Assembly: GCA_020847375.1 (NCBI GenBank)
Contig: JADLCB010000005.1
Location: 124,001-188,000, forward strand
Source: Phycisphaerales bacterium
Lineage (GTDB): Bacteria; Planctomycetota; Phycisphaerae; Tepidisphaerales; Tepidisphaeraceae
Direction of reading: 5' to 3'
DNA length: 64,000 nt
Position numbers and translations under genes: made by a program. Below the pieces are notes generated by a model. It was not told the DNA's origin. It saw nothing but the letters and a program-made list of their open reading frames with translations, and did no database searches. Shown here piece after piece: positions 50,972 to 59,655 of this stretch (positions within the stretch are counted from its first letter, which is position 1; each line of letters starts with the position of its first letter).

Positions 50972-51946
50972 TCAGAACTTATTCGCTTGGATATAGTCCT
51001 TGTCGCCTTTGAGGTAGTTGACGATATTCAATGTTGCCCGCACGGCCTGCCGCTGGACCGATTCAAAAGTGCGACTACCGATATGCGGAGTGATGATGAT
51101 GTTGTCAATCGCCGCGAACGGGTGATTCTCCGTCTGCGGCTCGGTTTCCAGCACATCGGCGGCGTAACCGCCCAACTGACCATTGCGGCACGCCTCGGCA
51201 ATATCTGCTTCACACACCAGACCTCCGCGGGCCGTATTGATGATCCACGCCCCTTTTTTCATTGTCGCAATCAAATTTTTATTAACAAAATAACGATTGG
51301 TATCCCCCAGCGACATATGTAGCGAGAGAATATCGGTCTCCTGCGCTGCCTGCTCCATGGTTGACACCCGTTCAACCCCATGGGTACGGGCAAATTCCTC
51401 ATCCCAGTGACGGCTATATCCACGCACCTGCATACCAAAAGCACTGGCGCGCTTGGCTACTTCCCTGCCGATACGTCCCATCCCCATGATCGTAATCGTC
51501 TTACCAAATAGCTCCGAGCCGGTCATCCGCGTCCATTGCCCCGCCTTGGTTGATCGCAGATGTGGCCAAAAATGTTTGGCCAGCGCAATCATTAATCCGA
51601 ATGTATGCTCGGCGACCGTCGTATGATTCACACCCGGTGTAAACAGCACGGGAATTTTCTTTTCCGTTGCATGTTTGACATCGATCGAGTCCAGCCCAAT
51701 ACCATATTTGGCAATCACGCGCAATGACACCGGTGCTGATAACGCCGCATCGATCACCTTGGCCGTAATGTGGTCATCTCCATTGAGAAATCCATCAAAT
51801 CCCCCATTTTGCGCAATCAAATCCAGCATCTGCTGCTCCGTCAGCGGCCCCCTGACGGACACCACCTCAAACCCAGCTTTGGCCAGCATTTGGTGATGTG
51901 CGCCCGGTGTGTCCTGATAACTGGTCGTGGTCAAAAGAATTTTCAT
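50972..51946 (-). CDS. D-2-hydroxyacid / phosphoglycerate dehydrogenase
   Basis: A 324-residue NAD-dependent dehydrogenase of the 2-hydroxyacid family. The nucleotide-binding motif is TITIMGMGRIGREVAKRASAFGM, catalytic residues are the Arg in NTARGGLVCEADI, the Glu in DVLETEPQ and the His in ITPHIGSRT. It lacks the C-terminal ACT domain of long SerA, so it could be short 3-phosphoglycerate dehydrogenase, glyoxylate/hydroxypyruvate reductase or similar. The longest frame adds 11 codons. Confidence 0.88.
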   Translation of the reverse strand: MKILLTTTSYQDTPGAHHQMLAKAGFEVVSVRGPLTEQQMLDLIAQNGGFDGFLNGDDHITAKVIDAALSAPVSLRVIAKYGIGLDSIDVKHATEKKIPVLFTPGVNHTTVAEHTFGLMIALAKHFWPHLRSTKAGQWTRMTGSELFGKTITIMGMGRIGREVAKRASAFGMQVRGYSRHWDEEFARTHGVERVSTMEQAAQETDILSLHMSLGDTNRYFVNKNLIATMKKGAWIINTARGGLVCEADIAEACRNGQLGGYAADVLETEPQTENHPFAAIDNIIITPHIGSRTFESVQRQAVRATLNIVNYLKGDKDYIQANKF

Positions 51947-52346
51947 TGTTCTTGCTCGTTTTATCGGTTTCCCATCCATTATCGCTCTCGCCGCCGGCAG
52001 GAGGCTTCGTTAAATGGCATTAAGATAAACCAAACCTGCCGCCACCCCCAAATATCATGTGGGAACAAAAACCGCGCAGGACACAAAATATATCTGGTTT
52101 ATCGCGCCGTCGGGACGCCAGCGTTCATGGCCTGTGAACTTGGCGGTCTTTTGCAAAATGCCCCTTGACGCACCACTCGGTTGCGGGAGAAAACCGCCCC
52201 ATCGCCAGAACCAGAACTTTGCGAAACTTGGCACCCCTGCTCTTGCGATAATTTTGCCCCTCTCATATGCTCCTCAACTTTACAGGAAGATCATTCTGCT
52301 GTGGCCATAACTAAACAGGCCTGCAGGAGTTTTCCCTTGTTTACCC
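51947..52346. other. Divergent intergenic region before nuoJ
   Basis: About 400 bases between the hydroxyacid dehydrogenase (minus) and nuoJ (plus). No credible gene. A possible extended -10 (TGCGATAAT at 52244-52252) lies about 95 bases before the nuoJ ATG with TTGGCA at 52228, an imperfect spacing, so the promoter is not secure. An AGGAG occurs 17-21 bases before the ATG. Confidence 0.35.
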
Positions 52347-53243
52347 ATGCACATGCACTTGACAGCTAACGTCATACCTTCGCTTTGTCTGGCCCAGCTT
52401 ACCATTGTGCCACCGGCACTGATTTCGATTTTATGTGTGCTGGCCGGTGTGGGCACTTTTTTACTCATGCCCTCGCGCCGCGGAGCAGGCCCGCGCCGGA
52501 TCGGCGCAACGCTGGCCCTTCTGGCTTTGGCGGTTTTCGGCGTTCTGCTGTTTCGCTATGCTGCCGGTCAGGCCAGCCAGGGCCAACCCGCTCTCAGTCC
52601 CTATTTCTGGATTTTCGCCGCCATTACGATCATCGGCGCGCTGCGCGTCGTTACGCACCCCCACCCGGTTTACTGTGCCCTTTATTTTGTGTTGACCGTT
52701 TTTTCGACGGCCGGACTATTCGTCCTGCTGGCGGCGGAGTTCATGGCGGCCGCCCTGGTGATGATTTACGCCGGGGCGATTCTCGTCACCTACGTTTTTG
52801 TGATCATGCTGGCGCAGCAGACGCAGCAATCCATCACCGACGCCAGCCACCCGCTTTCCGGGCTGCCTGAATATGACCGCGTCGCCCGCGAACCGATTGC
52901 CGCCACGCTCATCGGTTTTATCCTGATGGGACTTTTACTGTTCGTGATTTTTGATCTGGCGCCCCAGCAGCCTGCTGGCGAACCAACGACCGCGGTCGCA
53001 ACCGTCCGCCAGCTCGGTGAAAGACTGTTCAGCCAGGACCTGATGAGTGTTGAAGTGGCTGGTATTATTTTAACCCTGGCCATGGTCGGCGCCATTGCCA
53101 TCGCACGCCGCCGCATTCCAGCCGATGAATCGACGCCTGTTGAAGCAAGGCCTGATTTGATGGAATTGATTGACGACGATCCGCACGCGATCCCTGTTTA
53201 TGGAACCAAAAATCCCGGGCAGAAATCCTACCCGGAAACATAA
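52347..53243 (+). CDS. nuoJ: NADH-quinone oxidoreductase subunit J
   Basis: A 298-residue membrane subunit of complex I. The NuoJ core is YCALYFVLTVFSTAGLFVLLAAEFMAAALVMIYAGAILVTYVFVIML, with the AxxxMIYAGAI segment that abuts the proton channel. It has two extra hydrophobic segments at the N-terminus (residues about 20-70) compared with the 170-180 residues usual in proteobacteria. It is the first of five membrane-arm genes, nuoJ-K-L-M-N, transcribed together. Confidence 0.92.
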   Translation: MHMHLTANVIPSLCLAQLTIVPPALISILCVLAGVGTFLLMPSRRGAGPRRIGATLALLALAVFGVLLFRYAAGQASQGQPALSPYFWIFAAITIIGALRVVTHPHPVYCALYFVLTVFSTAGLFVLLAAEFMAAALVMIYAGAILVTYVFVIMLAQQTQQSITDASHPLSGLPEYDRVAREPIAATLIGFILMGLLLFVIFDLAPQQPAGEPTTAVATVRQLGERLFSQDLMSVEVAGIILTLAMVGAIAIARRRIPADESTPVEARPDLMELIDDDPHAIPVYGTKNPGQKSYPET

Positions 53244-53361
53244 GGCGCTGATCCGACACCTCCGCCTGATTGGCTGGGGGTGAGAACCAATGCCTTGGCG
53301 ATGAAGAAAACAAAGCAACCGGCGAATCGAACATACGCTGGTTAAAAATGGCGAACTGGCA

Positions 53362-53670
53362 ATGAACGAACTGATTCTGCAACACTATCTGGCCGTCGGA
53401 GCAGCCCTCTTTGTGATCGGGTTGATCGGCTTTGTCATTCGGCGGAACCTGATCGTGATGTTTCTCTCCACGGAACTGATGTTCCAGGGATGCGCGGTCA
53501 ACCTCATCGCTTTCGGGGCGTTTTACGGCAATCTCGGCGGCCAGGTCTTCACCATTATGGTGCTGGTCATCGCAGCGGCTGAAGCGTCACTGGCGCTGGG
53601 TTTGGTGGTACTGTTGTACCGCCATAAAAATACGCTCGACGCCAACGCCTGGCGCGAGCTTAAGGGCTGA
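53362..53670 (+). CDS. nuoK: NADH-quinone oxidoreductase subunit K
   Basis: A 102-residue protein with three membrane helices. The second helix carries the conserved glutamate in MFLSTELMFQGCAVNLIAF, and the third the second glutamate in IAAAEASLALGLVVLLYR, both needed for proton transfer. Full length. It lies 118 bases after nuoJ and 94 before nuoL. Confidence 0.95.
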   Translation: MNELILQHYLAVGAALFVIGLIGFVIRRNLIVMFLSTELMFQGCAVNLIAFGAFYGNLGGQVFTIMVLVIAAAEASLALGLVVLLYRHKNTLDANAWRELKG

Positions 53671-53764
53671 GCAATAGATAAATTGTCGCTGGCTGTCCCC
53701 GGTTTTGCGGAATGGCTGGCCTTGGTTAGCATCGATCGACACACTGACAACCGGCAACTGATTC

Positions 53765-55924
53765 ATGGAACGCTTTTTGATCGACTACTCGATCCTGATC
53801 CCCCTGCTCCCCCTGATCGGGGCGCTTGTTTCTGGCTGGCTCATGACCGGCAAACGCAAAACCGGTGCCCACTGGCCGATCTGGCTGGGCGTTGGTTACG
53901 CTGCCGTTCACAGCGGCATGCTTCTGCAGGGGATGATTTCCCAAGCCTCCCAAGCCCACGGCGCAGCCATCGGTTTCGTCAAAAATGTCTGGACTTGGAT
54001 CGACACCGGCCCGTTTGTCGTCCAGTGGGGTTATTGGCTTGATCCGCTCAGCGCAGTCATGCTCTGCGTGGTCTGCGGTATCGGTCTGCTGATCACCATT
54101 TACGCTGCCGGTTACATGAAGGGCGAAAAGGGGTATTTCCGCTTTTTCGCCTATCTCGGTCTGTTTATTTTCTCGATGGCCACCCTGGTCATGGGTGAAA
54201 ACCTGCTGATGCTTTATCTGGGTTGGGAAGGCGTGGGGCTGTGCTCCTACCTGCTCATCGGCTACTACTATGAAAAACCCGCCGCCCGCGAAGCAGCCAA
54301 AAAGGCGTTTCTGGTCAACCGCATCGGCGACGTTGGCTTTGCCCTGGGCATCATGCTCTGTTTTTACGCCTTCGGCACGATCAGTTATTTCGGTAACGGC
54401 GTCGGCGGTTCCGACGGCCTGCTGGAACGAGCCGCGAACCTCGGCTCGCTGACTGATTTTCAGCGCTCCGCCCTGACCTGGATTCCTATTCTGCTGGTGA
54501 TGGGGGCTTTCGGTAAAAGTGCCCAGTTCCCCCTGCATGTCTGGCTGCCCGATGCCATGGAAGGCCCGACACCGGTCTCAGCCCTGATCCACGCTGCCAC
54601 CATGGTCACCGCCGGCGTCTATATGATCGCCCGCTGTGGAACACTGTTTATCAGCAACGAAGTCGCCATGCTGATCATCGCCGTCATCGGCGCCATCACC
54701 GCCTGGATCGGCGCCACCGTTGCCCTGCGCCAGTTCGATCTGAAAAAAGTTTTTGCCTATTCAACCGTCAGCCAGCTCGGTTACATGTTTGTCGCTGTTG
54801 GCGTGCTGGCTCCGGTGGCGGGTGTGTTTCACCTGGTCACCCACGCCTTTTTCAAAGCCCTGTTGTTCCTGAGCTGCGGCGTCGTCATGCACGCCATGCT
54901 GGGACATCTGGACATGCGCAAAATGTCCGGCCTCAAACGTGTATTGCCAAAAACACGCTGGTTGATGCTCATCGGCTGCCTGGCACTGGCGGGTTTCCCG
55001 TTGATTACCAGCGGTTTTTACTCCAAGGATGAAATCGTCGCCGCCGCCTGGCACCGCAGTATGATTCTTGGCGTGCTGATGTTGGTCATCGCTTTCATCA
55101 CCGCCTACTACACCTTCCGCCTTTATTTTCGCGTCTTTGAAGGTCCGACGATTACACCTTCTGAACCTGCCGAAGATCACGCACCGGCCGACCAGGATCA
55201 TGCTCACGATAGCGCCCATGCTCATGCCACCGTAACGGACGATTCAGCCACCCACGGTCATGGTCATGGTCACGATGAACATCACCACAACCACGAACCA
55301 TCCATCATGATCGTTCCGCTGGTTCTGCTGGCGATTGGCGCTTTGCTGGCAGGTTTCCTGAACTTTCCTGAGCACGCCCTGGGACATTTCCTCGGGCAAA
55401 GCTCATCGCTGAGTCTCGGTTTTGAACAAGCGGTTGAACACTACAACCCCCTGACCACGGACGATGCCCACAAGATCAGCCCGATTTCATTCGGACAGGC
55501 GGAATATCGTGCTGCCAGCGTGGTTGAAGCTGAACATTACGGACACTATGTGTTCATGATCGTCAGCGGTCTGGTCACGCTGGCCGGCATTGGGCTGGCG
55601 TACATGCTCCACCTGAAAAATCGCGCCCGCGGCGATGCGCTGCCGGAAAAATTCGCATGGGCCAGCCGATTGCTCGAAGCCAAATACTGGCTGGATGAAT
55701 TCAACCAGAACTGGGTCGTCGAACCGTTGCGCTCCCTGGGCAACGCCTTTTTCATGATTGATCGTTTTCTGGTGGATGGCGTGGTCTGGCTGATCGGATT
55801 TGTTCCGCAACTGGCTGGTTTTACGCTCAAGCTCACCAGCCAGCGCGGTTATCTGCAGGGTTATGCCCTGAGTATGCTGCTGTGCATTACCGTGATTCTG
55901 TTGTTCGTCTTTGGAATCCTGTAA
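53765..55924 (+). CDS. nuoL: NADH-quinone oxidoreductase subunit L with a histidine-rich loop
   Basis: A 719-residue proton-pumping subunit related to Mrp antiporters; E. coli NuoL has 613 residues. Core motifs are present: LYLGWEGVGLCSYLLIGYYY, VWLPDAMEGPTPVSALIHAATMVTAGVY and the lysine helix FDLKKVFAYSTVSQLGYM. Between transmembrane regions, residues about 469-513 form a loop with 13 histidines in roughly 43 residues (DHAHDSAHAHAT, THGHGHGHDEHHHNH). The C-terminal long lateral helix and final helix follow. A His-rich loop of this kind usually binds metal ions; whether it faces the periplasm or cytoplasm is not decided. Confidence 0.94.
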   Translation: MERFLIDYSILIPLLPLIGALVSGWLMTGKRKTGAHWPIWLGVGYAAVHSGMLLQGMISQASQAHGAAIGFVKNVWTWIDTGPFVVQWGYWLDPLSAVMLCVVCGIGLLITIYAAGYMKGEKGYFRFFAYLGLFIFSMATLVMGENLLMLYLGWEGVGLCSYLLIGYYYEKPAAREAAKKAFLVNRIGDVGFALGIMLCFYAFGTISYFGNGVGGSDGLLERAANLGSLTDFQRSALTWIPILLVMGAFGKSAQFPLHVWLPDAMEGPTPVSALIHAATMVTAGVYMIARCGTLFISNEVAMLIIAVIGAITAWIGATVALRQFDLKKVFAYSTVSQLGYMFVAVGVLAPVAGVFHLVTHAFFKALLFLSCGVVMHAMLGHLDMRKMSGLKRVLPKTRWLMLIGCLALAGFPLITSGFYSKDEIVAAAWHRSMILGVLMLVIAFITAYYTFRLYFRVFEGPTITPSEPAEDHAPADQDHAHDSAHAHATVTDDSATHGHGHGHDEHHHNHEPSIMIVPLVLLAIGALLAGFLNFPEHALGHFLGQSSSLSLGFEQAVEHYNPLTTDDAHKISPISFGQAEYRAASVVEAEHYGHYVFMIVSGLVTLAGIGLAYMLHLKNRARGDALPEKFAWASRLLEAKYWLDEFNQNWVVEPLRSLGNAFFMIDRFLVDGVVWLIGFVPQLAGFTLKLTSQRGYLQGYALSMLLCITVILLFVFGIL

Positions 55925-56011
55925 TCACCCGGCACGACAGTCGCCAGTACCCCAAAAAATACGGGGCTGGACAACGGTGGTAAAACTTAAGTCGGCAACA
56001 TTGTTACTATT

Positions 56012-57661
56012 ATGGAATACCTGCTTGTACTGCTCGTGATCCTTCCCCTGCTGGGCGCAATCATTGGCGCTTTTGTCAGCGAGGGCGCTGCCCGCATCTG
56101 GGCACTGATGGTCGCTCTGGCGCAAGTCGTCTGCGGCATCGCCCTGGCGGCTGGTTTTGACTACAGCGCCGCTGGCGACCTGCTCGCCCCGGCCCTGGCA
56201 GCCAGCCGGGTCTTTGCCATCCCCGACATCGGCTTCAGTTTCGCCCTCAACGTCAATGCCGTTTCCATGTGGCTGACGTTGATGACCATCGTTCTGTCCT
56301 TTGTGGCGATCTGGTTCAGTTTCGGCAGCATCAAGGACCGACAAAAAGAGTTTTACGCCTGGATGCTGGTTTTGATGGGCGCCATGATCGGCGTCTTCCT
56401 GGCCCGCGACCTGCTGCTGTTCTACATCTTCTTCGAGCTGACACTGATCCCGATGTACTTCATCATCGGCATCTGGGGTGGCCCGCAAAAGCGCTATGCT
56501 GCCATCAAGTTTTTCCTGTTCACCTTCTCCGGTTCGATGTTCACACTGGCCGGTGTGATCTACCTTGGTATTTTCGCCGGTTCTTTTTCGTACGCTGACG
56601 TTTTCTACTACTGTCAGCATGTTGCCACCGCCCCCGAGCGCTTTTTGCTTCTGGTGGCGATGCTCTGCGGTTTTGCCGTCAAAGTACCCCTGTTTCCCGT
56701 TCATACCTGGCTGCCGCTGGCTCATACCGAAGCGCCCACCGGCGGTTCGGTCATTCTGGCCAGTGTTCTCTTGAAACTCGGCACGTATGGGATTCTCGCC
56801 ATCGCCCTGCCCGTGGGTATTGTCGGGTTGGAACGATCAACCGAAGTCGTCGGCGCGTTTCTCTACTGGCCGATCACCATGCCCGGCTTTATCAAGTTCA
56901 TGGGGATCCTCTGCGTCATCGGCATTCTTTACGGAGCCTTGGTCGCCTGGGTTCAACAGGACATTAAAAAACTGGTGGCGTACTCCTCCGTATCCCACCT
57001 CGGATTCTGCGTTCTTGGGCTGATGGCACTCAACGCCAGCGGCATGCAGGGTTCGGTTTTGTACATGATCAATCACGGGATCAACACCGGCGCCATGTTC
57101 CTGGTCATCGGAATGATCTACGACCGTTACCACACCCGCGACATTCATGAACTCTCCGGCCTGGCCGCCCGTATGCCCATTCTGGCCTTCTTCTGGATCT
57201 ACTTCACCATGGCCAGCATCGGCCTGCCGGGAACCAACGGGTTTGTCAGTGAATTCCTGTCGATTCTTGGCGCTTTCACCAGCGATTCGCTGGGAATCAT
57301 CTACGGCGTCTTTGCTGCCATCGGCGTGCTGCTCGGTGCGATTTATATGCTGCACATGGCTGCCAAGGTGATCTGGGGGCCGTTAAAGGCAACTGTAAAA
57401 CACGCCCCAGGACATGAAGATGATTCGGGTCATCATGCGGTTCCCGGCGATTTGAATGGCCGTGAAATTGCGATCCTCGTGCCGCTGGCATTGGCTGTAT
57501 TTCTGCTGGGCTGGTTCCCCCAGCCTGTGATGCAGTCCATGAAAGGTCCGCTGGATGCCCTGACTTCAACCGCAACCTATGCGAATCCTGATATCGCCCG
57601 GGCAACCCCGGCGCCGACCCTGCCCAACCCCGTGCAGGTGGCGCAGGCGGAGCAGCCCTGA
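56012..57661 (+). CDS. nuoM: NADH-quinone oxidoreductase subunit M
   Basis: A 549-residue antiporter-like subunit with about 14 membrane helices. The conserved glutamate and lysine helices are seen in FYIFFELTLIPMYFIIGIWGG, PVHTWLPLAHTEAPTGGSVILA and DIKKLVAYSSVSHLGFC. A short His/Glu-rich loop (HAPGHEDDSGHH) precedes the last helices, and the tail is Pro/Ala-rich. It lies 87 bases after nuoL. Confidence 0.95.
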   Translation: MEYLLVLLVILPLLGAIIGAFVSEGAARIWALMVALAQVVCGIALAAGFDYSAAGDLLAPALAASRVFAIPDIGFSFALNVNAVSMWLTLMTIVLSFVAIWFSFGSIKDRQKEFYAWMLVLMGAMIGVFLARDLLLFYIFFELTLIPMYFIIGIWGGPQKRYAAIKFFLFTFSGSMFTLAGVIYLGIFAGSFSYADVFYYCQHVATAPERFLLLVAMLCGFAVKVPLFPVHTWLPLAHTEAPTGGSVILASVLLKLGTYGILAIALPVGIVGLERSTEVVGAFLYWPITMPGFIKFMGILCVIGILYGALVAWVQQDIKKLVAYSSVSHLGFCVLGLMALNASGMQGSVLYMINHGINTGAMFLVIGMIYDRYHTRDIHELSGLAARMPILAFFWIYFTMASIGLPGTNGFVSEFLSILGAFTSDSLGIIYGVFAAIGVLLGAIYMLHMAAKVIWGPLKATVKHAPGHEDDSGHHAVPGDLNGREIAILVPLALAVFLLGWFPQPVMQSMKGPLDALTSTATYANPDIARATPAPTLPNPVQVAQAEQP

Positions 57662-57769
57662 AATTGAATCTTCACGCCCCGGCCAGTACCTCTGAACCGG
57701 AGCTGAAAGTTAACCGTGTCTGTGTGTTCGATGTGATTTGAGGATGGACAAAACTTCTAAAGATTAACC

Positions 57770-59407
57770 ATGACTGACCTGCTTTCTCTCATCCTCCCCG
57801 AGCTGATTCTCGGTGGTGCCGCCCTTTTACTCCTGTTCATGGGCATTGGTAAGAGCGTCGCCACGCGCAAAAGTGCCGCTGCCATTGCGCTGCTGGCGTT
57901 GATTGCTGCTTTCGTGGCTGCCGCCCGTCACGCCAGCGCCCTGCACGGCGGTGCGACACTGGCTGATCGCTATGACGCGATTCGTCTGTATGAATTCGGA
58001 CAGTATTTCAAATTGCTCGTCTGCGCCGTCGGTATCCTGCTGGTTCTGCTGGCTTGGCCCAGCTCCAGCGACGCCCAGGGCAACCCATCATTGCGCTTCG
58101 GCACTGAAGCCAGCGAATTTCTCGGCCTGATGCTGCTGAGCCTCACCGGTATCCTCCTGACCGCCTCCGCCAATGACATGGTACTGTTGTTCCTGGCCAT
58201 CGAGCTGGTCAGTCTGCCCACCTACATCATGGTTGCCATCAGCCGCCCGACTGCGGTGGCTCAGGAAGCTGCCATCAAGTATTTCTTCATCGGCGCCATG
58301 GCCGCCGCCGTCATGCTCTTTGGTTTCAGTTATCTGTATGGAACCACGGGCACGACCAGCCTCTACGCCTTTGCTCAGATGATCAAGGAAAACGGAGCCA
58401 TCGGCGCTCTGAATTCCTGGCAGATGCTGGCCGTCATGGCGGTCCTGCTGGGGCTGACCTACAAAATCGCGGCCTTCCCCATGCACTTTTACGCTGGCGA
58501 CGTTTATCAGGGCGCTGCCACACCGGTCACGGCGTTCCTGGCATTCGTACCCAAGACCGCTGGTTTCGTCGCCATCATCAAAATCCTTTTCGCCATTACC
58601 GCCGGAACATGGATCGCCCCGACGCAGATCGTCAATCTTCTGTGGATTATCGCTGCACTGACCATGACCATCGGCAACGTGCTGGGGCTTTTGCAGTTCA
58701 ATATCAAACGTCTGCTGGCCTACAGCTCCATCGCGCACAGCGGTTACATGCTCGTGGGGTTGACCGCTTTGCTCTACGCCCATTACGCCCCCTCCCTGCA
58801 CTCCAGCCAGGTGGCTAATGTGCAGAACGATGCCCTGCGTGGCGTTCTGTTCTATCTGGCTGCTTACGGTATCGCCAACGTCGCCGCCTTTGGTGTTCTG
58901 TCATTGCTCCCCGCCGCCGGTGCCCAATCACCCGGATCCAGTGCCGAAACCCTCGATGATGTCGCCGGTACCGGCCGCTCGCACCCCATCCTTGGCTTGA
59001 CGATGGCGGTCGCCTGTTTCAGCCTGATTGGTCTGCCTTTGACGGTCGGATTTTTCGGCAAACTCTTTTTGATCGTCCCCGCTTGGAAAGCTCAGCTCGG
59101 CGGGTTGGTCATCATCACCGTCATCAACGCCGCCATCTCCGCCGGCTATTACCTGCGTATCGTCGGAACCATGTTCCTCCGACCGGCGGCCACCGTTATC
59201 CCGTCAGCATCGGCAACATCCCAGCCCCCGCGCCGCGCTCCGCTGGCAATTGCGGTCTCCATCACGCTGGCGGTGTTGGCGGTTCTGGCTTTGGGAATTA
59301 TTTTCCCCACCACCCAGGCGCTGAGTCATCTTGCCTCGCGTTCAACCGCGCTGGAAGGCAGCACCGCTAACGCTCTGCTGAGCACAGCGGCCACGCCCGA
59401 TCACTAA
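57770..59407 (+). CDS. nuoN: NADH-quinone oxidoreductase subunit N
   Basis: A 545-residue antiporter-like subunit, the third in the membrane arm. Motifs include LFLAIELVSLPTYIMVAISR, AAFPMHFYAGDVYQGAATPVTAFLAFVPK and NIKRLLAYSSIAHSGYMLVG. The tail after the last helix is Ser/Thr/Ala-rich. It ends the nuoJ-N run; no further nuo gene follows. Confidence 0.95.
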   Translation: MTDLLSLILPELILGGAALLLLFMGIGKSVATRKSAAAIALLALIAAFVAAARHASALHGGATLADRYDAIRLYEFGQYFKLLVCAVGILLVLLAWPSSSDAQGNPSLRFGTEASEFLGLMLLSLTGILLTASANDMVLLFLAIELVSLPTYIMVAISRPTAVAQEAAIKYFFIGAMAAAVMLFGFSYLYGTTGTTSLYAFAQMIKENGAIGALNSWQMLAVMAVLLGLTYKIAAFPMHFYAGDVYQGAATPVTAFLAFVPKTAGFVAIIKILFAITAGTWIAPTQIVNLLWIIAALTMTIGNVLGLLQFNIKRLLAYSSIAHSGYMLVGLTALLYAHYAPSLHSSQVANVQNDALRGVLFYLAAYGIANVAAFGVLSLLPAAGAQSPGSSAETLDDVAGTGRSHPILGLTMAVACFSLIGLPLTVGFFGKLFLIVPAWKAQLGGLVIITVINAAISAGYYLRIVGTMFLRPAATVIPSASATSQPPRRAPLAIAVSITLAVLAVLALGIIFPTTQALSHLASRSTALEGSTANALLSTAATPDH

Positions 59408-59655
59408 AGACGCGCCTGGTTGGTCACAATTGTCGATTGCCCACTTGAGAGAGTGTCACAGGGACGATCTGGCTTCTTCCCCGCCGCTGCAAGGTTTTGC
59501 GCAATAGGTATGGATTGTCCCCGCCGGTACGTTGGCCAGATTTTTCTGGTGACGACGCAATCGCGTACTTCTCACCGGCAGCCAGCATACGTCTGGCCGC
59601 CCCTCCCGCGATCGGGTTGCATCATTTTTTTGTGATGCTCGCCATTGGAATCGGC

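Noticed and set aside
59605..59645. GCATCA-TTTTTTTG-TGATGC hairpin near the ends of nuoN and the GH151-like gene
   Set aside because: The T-run is in the loop, not after the stem, so it is not a canonical intrinsic terminator in either direction.
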